Below, piece after piece: positions 59,002 through 64,000 of a stretch of 64,000 nucleotides of DNA. The first letter of the stretch is position 1. Every line of letters begins with the position of its first letter. The notes under the pieces were generated by a model. It worked only from the letters and a program-made list of their open reading frames with translations, was not told the origin of the DNA and made no database searches. The translations under genes and the position numbers were made by a program. This DNA comes from Pseudomonas sp. FEN. Its GTDB lineage: Bacteria > Pseudomonadota > Gammaproteobacteria > Pseudomonadales > Pseudomonadaceae. The DNA is taken from assembly GCF_904067045.1 (NCBI RefSeq), contig NZ_CAJFDC010000001.1, forward strand, positions 940,001 to 1,004,000, given 5' to 3'.

Positions 59002-60493
59002 CGGTGTTGCTCCGTGAGCGGGCTTCCAGCAGAACGCCCGCCGCATCAATAGTAAGGTCGCGCGCCTGCAGCCGGCCGAAACCCGGTTGGGCCGCATCGC
59101 GAAAATAGAGGTCGTAATGGCCGGGCGAAACCGCCAGCAAGGTCGCCGGCGCCACATGGGCCGCCGCGCAGGAGCGCGCGCAGCCGGACAGGTGCACGCC
59201 CTGGGGCTGGTCCCGCAGGCGCAGCGCCAGCGTCCGGGCATCGCCCTTGGTGTCGGCCAGGCCCTTGCCACAGCCAACCGAACCGGTACAGGCGATCAGT
59301 TGTACCAGGGCGTCGCTGGCGTCGCCTGACAGGCCGAGGCGTTGCAACCGCGCGCTAACGATTGCCGCGTCTTCGACACGAATATTGGGCAGCAACAGGC
59401 TCTGCCAGGGCGTCAGGCGCAGGCTGCCATCACCGAACTCATTCGCCAGCCGGGCCACGCCATCGAGCATCGAGGCGTCGAGCCGGCCCAGGGGGGGCAC
59501 CGCGCCAATGTACACAAACCCCGGCTGACGCTGTGGATAAGTGCCGATATGCAGTAGACCGGGGGCCGCGGATCGCTGCCAGGACGGGACCGCCACGGGT
59601 TCAAAGCCAAGGCGTTGGGTCAGTTGCGCGAGGAATTCCGCGGGCGAGACTGCGGCCAGCAGATGGCTCATGCGCGTCTGTTCGGGGCGAGCCAGATCGA
59701 GAAACAGCTCCAGCACCGCCACCACCAGCCCATGCCCTTCGGCCAGGGGCACGGCGGCCAACGGCGGGTCGTTGGCCGGACAACCGGCCAGGCCGAACGC
59801 CAGGTACGGCAGGTCGTCCAGCAGCAGCGCCGACAACCACAGGTCATGGGGATGCTCCAGCATCGCCAGGGCCTCGCCGCCATCCAGTTGCACCGCGAAC
59901 TTGGCCGACAATTCATGAAAGCGCTGGTGGCCCTGCAACGTCAGCAGGATCCGCGAGGCCAACGGACGCGTGTCGATCAGCATCCGCGAATCAATGCCCG
60001 CGCTCGGACTGAGCATCAGGTTGCGTACATCATCTGCGCCACTGGCCTGCGCCAGCCTGGTCGGCAAGGACTTGTCCGCGAAGCTTCTATCGACCTTGAG
60101 GTCCTCTTCGCGGGCAATCGGGCCTCGACCGGCGGCTCCTGCAGGCAAAGGTGTATCTGCGGTTTCGGTAGTGGGGCCCAGGCCGGCAACCAGCAACGTC
60201 TCGATCAAGGCCGAATGCTGCTTGCCGATACCGCGAATCTGCAGGTTGGCCCGATTGGTCGCTTCGATCACCCCACCGGCATAGCGCTCGGCGGCACGGG
60301 CCACCGCCTGGGCCTGGGCGCTGTCGATGACCCCGCCGGCCAGCTTGATCCGGCAGATACCACCGTCCAGCGCCGGGACGATACGCAGTAACCCCGGGCA
60401 GGCCGAAGGGCGGATGGCAATGGTGGGCAGGCGTTCGTTCAAGGGGGTGACCGGCTGTGAAGGAAAAAGGCATTGACGACTATCGAAAGGCAT
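58994..60493 (-). CDS. cobG: Precorrin-3B synthase, with an in-frame REP-derived insert
   Basis: This 499-residue protein of the nitrite/sulfite reductase fold makes precorrin-3B from precorrin-3A with O2, in the aerobic pathway. It shows RPSACPGLLRIVPALDGGICRI, TNRANLQIRGIG and the Fe-S cluster cysteines in CTGSVGCGKGLADTKG and LSGCARSCAAAH. Between the first half-domain (to about residue 105) and ADDVRNLMLSPSAGID (153 on), an extra segment includes residues 117-141, encoded by a REP element (60071-60145). Other CobG proteins have a short linker there. The cobG start lies 89 bases from the divergent cobL. Confidence 0.92.
   Translation of the reverse strand: MPFDSRQCLFPSQPVTPLNERLPTIAIRPSACPGLLRIVPALDGGICRIKLAGGVIDSAQAQAVARAAERYAGGVIEATNRANLQIRGIGKQHSALIETLLVAGLGPTTETADTPLPAGAAGRGPIAREEDLKVDRSFADKSLPTRLAQASGADDVRNLMLSPSAGIDSRMLIDTRPLASRILLTLQGHQRFHELSAKFAVQLDGGEALAMLEHPHDLWLSALLLDDLPYLAFGLAGCPANDPPLAAVPLAEGHGLVVAVLELFLDLARPEQTRMSHLLAAVSPAEFLAQLTQRLGFEPVAVPSWQRSAAPGLLHIGTYPQRQPGFVYIGAVPPLGRLDASMLDGVARLANEFGDGSLRLTPWQSLLLPNIRVEDAAIVSARLQRLGLSGDASDALVQLIACTGSVGCGKGLADTKGDARTLALRLRDQPQGVHLSGCARSCAAAHVAPATLLAVSPGHYDLYFRDAAQPGFGRLQARDLTIDAAGVLLEARSRSNTDD
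60071..60145 (-). repeat. REP element inside the cobG coding sequence
   Basis: TTGTCCGCGAAG (60072-60083) and CTTCGCGGGCAA (60106-60117) are REP arms with one mismatch, followed by the REP end GGCTCCTGCAGG (60134-60145). Intergenic REPs at 22117 and 43965 have the same CCGCGAAG / CTTCGCGGGC arms. The element is translated in frame. Confidence 0.8.
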
Positions 60494-60582
60494 TTCGCCC
60501 TCGAAGGCGCGGTATTATGCCTGCTTTGTCCGATGGCATGAAAAGCCTGCCCGTCGGAACCGCTGAGTTTTGAGGATTTCAG

Positions 60583-61785
60583 ATGGCGTCTTGGCTGACA
60601 ATAGTGGGAATCGGTGAAGACGGCTTCAGTGGCCTCGGTCAACAGGCCCGGGAAGCACTGTTGGCGGCTTCACGAGTATTCGGCGGCCAGCGGCAGCTCG
60701 ACCTGCTGCCGGACGCGGTCCACGCCGAGCGCCTGGCCTGGCCGAGTCCGTTTTCCCTGGAGCCGCTGCTGGCCCTGCGCGGCGAACCGACCTGCGTGCT
60801 GGCCAGCGGCGATCCAATGCTGTTCGGCGTGGGCGCCAGCCTGGCGCGCCGGGTCGCCGCCGAGGACATGCGGGTGCTGCCCGCGCCCTCCTCCTGTTCG
60901 CTGGCCGCCGCCCGCCTGGGTTGGGCCTTGCAGGATGTGGTGACGCTCTCGCTGGTCGCCCGCCCGCTGGCGAGCCTCAATGCCCATCTGCACAGCGGCG
61001 TGCGCCTGCTGGTGCTGAGCAATGACGGCCTGAGTCCCGCCGCCATTGCCGCGCTGCTGCGCGAACGGGGGTTCGGCCCGAGCCGGATCAGCGTGCTGGA
61101 ACATCTCGGTGGCCCGGCGGAACGGCGGATCGCTGGGCTGGCCGAGGACTGGAACGATCCAGTCGTGGCCGATCTGAACCTGGTTGCCATCGAATGCCTG
61201 GCCGCCCTCGGCACGCCACGTCTGTCACGCATCGGCGGGCTGCCGGACGCGGCCTTCGAGCATGACGGCCAACTGACCAAGCGCGATGTCCGCGCCATCA
61301 CCCTCGCCCGCCTCGCCCCGATGCCCGGTGAGTTGTTGTGGGATGTCGGGGCCGGCAGCGGCTCCATTGGCATCGAATGGATGCGCGCCCACTCCAGTTG
61401 CCGGGCCATTGCCATCGAGGCCGATACCGGCCGCCAACAATTGATCGAACGCAACCGTGAGCGCCTCGGTGTGCCGGGCCTGCAACTGATTCGCGGTAGC
61501 GCGCCCGAGGTCCTGGAGGGGCTGGAGCCAGCGGATGCGATCTTTATCGGCGGTGGCGTTACCCGTCCCGGAGTGCTGGACAGTTGCTGGGCGCGGCTCA
61601 AGCCGGGAGGACGGTTGGTGGCGAATGCCGTGACCTTGCAAAGTGAACTGCTGCTGATGAACTGGCGCCAGGCCCACGGCGGCGAACTGACGCGCATTCA
61701 TATCGCCCAGGCCCAACCGCTGGGGGATTTCGACACCTGGCGCCAGGCCTTGCCGATCACCCTGCTCGAGGTGCTCAAACCGTGA
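60583..61785 (+). CDS. cobL: Precorrin-6Y C5,15-methyltransferase (decarboxylating), CbiE-CbiT fusion
   Basis: This 400-residue enzyme methylates C5 and C15 and decarboxylates precorrin-6Y. The N-terminal CbiE-like half (about residues 1-205) has [14 protein letters not shown] and [14 protein letters not shown]; the C-terminal CbiT half (about 215-400) has [19 protein letters not shown]. It heads the rightward cobL-cbiD-cobK group. No cobalamin riboswitch is visible in the 89-base gap to cobG. Confidence 0.93.
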   Translation: MASWLTIVGIGEDGFSGLGQQAREALLAASRVFGGQRQLDLLPDAVHAERLAWPSPFSLEPLLALRGEPTCVLASGDPMLFGVGASLARRVAAEDMRVLPAPSSCSLAAARLGWALQDVVTLSLVARPLASLNAHLHSGVRLLVLSNDGLSPAAIAALLRERGFGPSRISVLEHLGGPAERRIAGLAEDWNDPVVADLNLVAIECLAALGTPRLSRIGGLPDAAFEHDGQLTKRDVRAITLARLAPMPGELLWDVGAGSGSIGIEWMRAHSSCRAIAIEADTGRQQLIERNRERLGVPGLQLIRGSAPEVLEGLEPADAIFIGGGVTRPGVLDSCWARLKPGGRLVANAVTLQSELLLMNWRQAHGGELTRIHIAQAQPLGDFDTWRQALPITLLEVLKP

Positions 61786-61797
61786 GTTCCGCAGGCC

Positions 61798-61912
61798 CTG
61801 TAGGAGCAGCCGGTCGACGCTCGATTGCTCGCGATGGAAGTCCGGGCAGCGCTGGGCATCAGGTTTCCCGCGTTATCGTTGACGCCCATCGCGAGCCAGC
61901 TCGCTCCTACAG
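61798..61912. repeat. REP doublet between cobL and cbiD
   Basis: CTGTAGGAGC (61798-61807) through GCTCGCGATGG pairs with the reverse complement ending at 61912 (CCCATCGCGAGC ... GCTCCTACAG). The element lies inside the presumed cobL-cbiD-cobK transcript and ends 12 bases before the cbiD ATG. Confidence 0.8.
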
Positions 61913-61924
61913 AGGGCAAGCGTG

Positions 61925-63022
61925 ATGCGTGAGGAGACCGCCGAACAACCCGCGCCCCTGCGCAGCGGCCTGACCACCGGCAGTTGTGCCACCGCCACCG
62001 CCCTGGCGGCGGCGCGCCTGCTACTGAGTGACATCAGCTGCGACGCCGTACAAATCACCCTGCCCAAGGGCAAGCGCGTGGACCTGCGCCTGGAGTTCTG
62101 TCGCCGCCATGACGATGCGGCCGAGGCCGGCACCATCAAGGATGCCGGCGACGACCCGGATGTCACCCACGGCGCCCTGCTGTACACACAGGTGCGGCTG
62201 ATCGCCGAACCCGGCGTGCAGTTTCATGCTGGACGCGGTGTCGGCACCGTCACCCGCCCCGGCCTGGTCCTGGCCGTCGGCGAACCGGCGATCAACCCGG
62301 TGCCACGCCAGATGATCAGCGACCATCTGCTGCAACTGGCCGCCGAGCACGGTTATACCGGCGGCTTCTCGGTCACCGTCAATGTCCGCGACGGCGAGAC
62401 CCTGGCCCTGAAGACCATGAACCCGCGCCTGGGTATTCTCGGCGGGCTGTCGATCCTCGGCACCAGCGGCATCGTCCGGCCGTTTTCCTGCGCGGCCTAT
62501 ATCGCCTCGATCCACCAGGGCATCGACGTCGCCAAGACCAACGGCTACCTGCACATCGCCGCCTGCACCGGCAACGCCAGCGAAGACACCATGCGCCGGG
62601 TCTACCACCTGCCGGAAATCGCCCTGATCGAAATGGGCGATTTCGTCGGCGCCGTGCTCAAGCACCTGCGCAAGGTGCCGGTGGACAAACTGAGCCTGTG
62701 TGGTGGCTTCGGCAAGATCAGCAAGCTGGCGGCCGGGCACATGGACCTGCACAGTCGACATTCGAGCATCGACCTGCCGCAACTGGCCGCCTGGGCGGCC
62801 GAGGTCGGCGCCGACCAGGCCTTGCAGGATGCGATTGTCCAGGCCAATACCAGCCAGCAGGCGCTGGCCATGGCCAGCGCGGCGGGTATCGCCCTCGGCG
62901 ATGCGGTCTGCCAGCACGCCCGCGACTTCGCCCGTGGCGTGGTCCCCGCGCAGGTGCGGGTGGAAGTCTTCGCCATCGACCGCCAGGGCGGCATCGTCGG
63001 CCATGCCGAAGCGCTGCCATGA
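61925..63022 (+). CDS. cbiD: Cobalt-precorrin-5B (C1)-methyltransferase-like protein
   Basis: This 365-residue protein is of the CbiD family, with [20 protein letters not shown] and [20 protein letters not shown], and [20 protein letters not shown]. CbiD methylates C1 of cobalt-precorrin-5B in the anaerobic route; pseudomonads keep it in the otherwise aerobic cluster (CobF is not seen here). The ATG was chosen over the preceding GTG; its ribosome site (GAGGGC) abuts a REP doublet. Confidence 0.9.
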   Translation: MREETAEQPAPLRSGLTTGSCATATALAAARLLLSDISCDAVQITLPKGKRVDLRLEFCRRHDDAAEAGTIKDAGDDPDVTHGALLYTQVRLIAEPGVQFHAGRGVGTVTRPGLVLAVGEPAINPVPRQMISDHLLQLAAEHGYTGGFSVTVNVRDGETLALKTMNPRLGILGGLSILGTSGIVRPFSCAAYIASIHQGIDVAKTNGYLHIAACTGNASEDTMRRVYHLPEIALIEMGDFVGAVLKHLRKVPVDKLSLCGGFGKISKLAAGHMDLHSRHSSIDLPQLAAWAAEVGADQALQDAIVQANTSQQALAMASAAGIALGDAVCQHARDFARGVVPAQVRVEVFAIDRQGGIVGHAEALP

Positions 63023-63033
63023 GGAGTCCCGAT

Positions 63034-63774
63034 ATGAAGAACCCAACCAGCAAGCGCCTGTTGCTGCTCGGCGGCGTCACCGAAGCACTGGCGATTGCCC
63101 GGACCTTGGGCCCCGCGGATATCTACAGCCTGGCGGGTATCGGGCGGGTGCCGACGGACTTGCAGTGCCAGGTCCGGGTCGGCGGTTACGGCGGCGCCGA
63201 AGGCCTGGCGCGGTTCATTGAGGAGCAAGGCATCGACCTGCTGCTGGACGCCACCCATCCCTACGCCGCGCAAATCAGCCACAACGCCGCTACCGCCGCG
63301 CACTTGAGCGGCATTCCTTGTTGGGCGCTACGACGCCCGGCCTGGGTCGCGGAGCCCGGCGACGACTGGCGCGAAGTCGCCGATTGGGCCGCGCTGGTCG
63401 AAGCCCTCAAGCCCTTCCAACACCCACTTTTCACTCTGGGCCGCGAGCCTCTGCAACATCTGGAAGAAATTCCCGCCGGGCAGTTCTGGACCCTGCGCGC
63501 CCTCGATGAGTATCCCGGCAACGCTCGTTGCGCAGTGATTGGCGCCCGTGGACCGTTCCTGCTGGAAGATGAGCGCGCCTTGTTCGAGCGCCGCGCCATC
63601 GACGTGCTGATCAGCAAGAACAGCGGCAGCAGCGCCACCGAACCCAAGCTGCAGGTGGCCCGGGAACTCGGGGTACCGGTGCTGCTTCTCCAGCGCCCGG
63701 CATTGCCGGCGGTGGACCGGGAGTTCCAGACGCTCACTGAAACACTTGCCGCGTTGGCAAGCCTGGGCGAATAG
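63034..63774 (+). CDS. cobK: Precorrin-6A reductase
   Basis: This 246-residue NADPH-dependent enzyme reduces precorrin-6A to precorrin-6B. It has LLLLGGVTEALAIARTLG, LLLDATHPYAAQISHNAA and VLISKNSGSSATEPKL, all CobK signatures. GAGGAG lies upstream of the ATG and the cbiD stop is 11 bases before it, so they are cotranscribed. After its stop the sequence turns AT-richer. Confidence 0.92.
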   Translation: MKNPTSKRLLLLGGVTEALAIARTLGPADIYSLAGIGRVPTDLQCQVRVGGYGGAEGLARFIEEQGIDLLLDATHPYAAQISHNAATAAHLSGIPCWALRRPAWVAEPGDDWREVADWAALVEALKPFQHPLFTLGREPLQHLEEIPAGQFWTLRALDEYPGNARCAVIGARGPFLLEDERALFERRAIDVLISKNSGSSATEPKLQVARELGVPVLLLQRPALPAVDREFQTLTETLAALASLGE

Positions 63775-63800
63775 ATCACGATCATCAGCTTGCCAATATA

Positions 63801-63816
63801 GTAACCTTTAGGTTAC
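63801..63816. promoter_or_regulatory. Palindrome upstream of the toxin-like gene
   Basis: GTAACC-TTTA-GGTTAC is a perfect inverted repeat 13 bases before the toxin-like ATG, in an AT-rich stretch. Toxin-antitoxin operons are usually repressed at such sites. Confidence 0.5.
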
Positions 63817-63828
63817 CTTTAGAGCGCA

Positions 63829-64000
63829 ATGATCGAGGTCGAAGAATATATCGGGGACAACCAGGCCAACTCATTCGAAAACTGGTTCGCGTCGTTGGAC
63901 GTGCAGGCCGCCACGAAGATATCCACCGCAATCCTTCGCATGCAGATGGGCAACACCGCCAACATCAAGTGGTTCGACGGCCTGGGCGAGTACCGCATCG
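63829..64000 (+). CDS. RelE/HigB-like toxin, truncated by the window end
   Basis: The first 57 codons read MIEVEEYIGDNQANSFENWF and continue with LRMQMGNTANIKWFDGLGEYRI. The small fold-like pattern (FxxWFxxLDxxA, then GNxxNIKWFDGLGEYRI) is that of the HigB/RelE-type phage-derived Gp49-like toxins. The antitoxin would be expected just to the right, outside the window. A palindrome lies upstream. Confidence 0.65.
   Translation, partial: MIEVEEYIGDNQANSFENWFASLDVQAATKISTAILRMQMGNTANIKWFDGLGEYRI

Noticed and set aside
60494..60582. Cobalamin riboswitch between cobG and cobL
   Set aside because: The gap is only 89 bases and I see no B12-box-like conserved core; a riboswitch of about 180-200 bases would not fit.

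Overview
The window is GC-rich chromosomal DNA of a fluorescent Pseudomonas (P. fluorescens group, not P. aeruginosa). This rests on gene content and order, on Pseudomonas-type REP elements between genes, and on core genes such as speA, gcbA, retS and fis-purH-purD that read as Pseudomonas orthologues. I found no rRNA, tRNA, CRISPR array or insertion sequence. PAO1 locus numbers in the entries are from memory.

Layout. (1) 85-4069: beta-alanine catabolism, bauC and bauA on the minus strand with the divergent LysR regulator bauR. (2) 4329-8708: a RutR-like TetR regulator with yigZ, a 460-base gap holding two perfect DnaA boxes, a MerR/SDR/membrane-protein cassette with a MerR-type long-spacer promoter, and an adenosine/adenine deaminase. 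(3) 8823-15051: an MFS carrier with an ArsR-like regulator, a LysR regulator divergent from a quinone-reductase-like dehydrogenase, a conserved 59-residue small protein and a Bcr/CflA exporter. (4) 15153-18754: copper homeostasis, copZ, a small secreted protein, copA and cueR, with CueR operators before copZ and copA. (5) 18791-28784: a RIO kinase, a dCache chemoreceptor, an AraC regulator, a MaoC-like protein, a MazG-like protein coupled to cmoM, two DUF4136 lipoproteins, a lone receiver domain, a small membrane protein and a MATE exporter. (6) 28806-30946: an orphan short VgrG coupled to a DUF4123 adaptor with no effector gene beside it. (7) 31193-54635: a block in the PAO1 PA4839-PA4857 order: speA, SUI1, Nudix, DUF2333, gcbA, ctpL, dsbD, aroQ-accB-accC, prmA, a DUF3426 gene, dusB-fis, purH, purD, retS and marC-like. 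(8) 54638-55819: an accessory AAA ATPase preceded by an array of 10-bp AT-rich repeats. (9) 55941-63774: aerobic cobalamin corrin-ring genes, cobG-cobH-cobI-cobJ leftward and cobL-cbiD-cobK rightward. (10) From 63829: the start of a RelE/HigB-like toxin gene, cut by the window end.

How the parts work together. bauA and bauC turn beta-alanine into acetyl-CoA. copZ, copA and cueR buffer, export and sense Cu(I). The aroQ-accBC-prmA-dusB-fis-pur block is housekeeping. gcbA and retS both influence the motile-to-sessile switch, through c-di-GMP and the Gac/Rsm pathway. The cob genes make the corrin ring, with ATGA or 8-base overlaps suggesting translational coupling on the leftward side.

The most unusual features are a REP element that has become in-frame coding sequence inside cobG, the 10-bp repeat array in front of the AAA ATPase, the effectorless short vgrG/DUF4123 pair, a perfect VanR-like palindrome away from any van gene, and the paired DnaA boxes.
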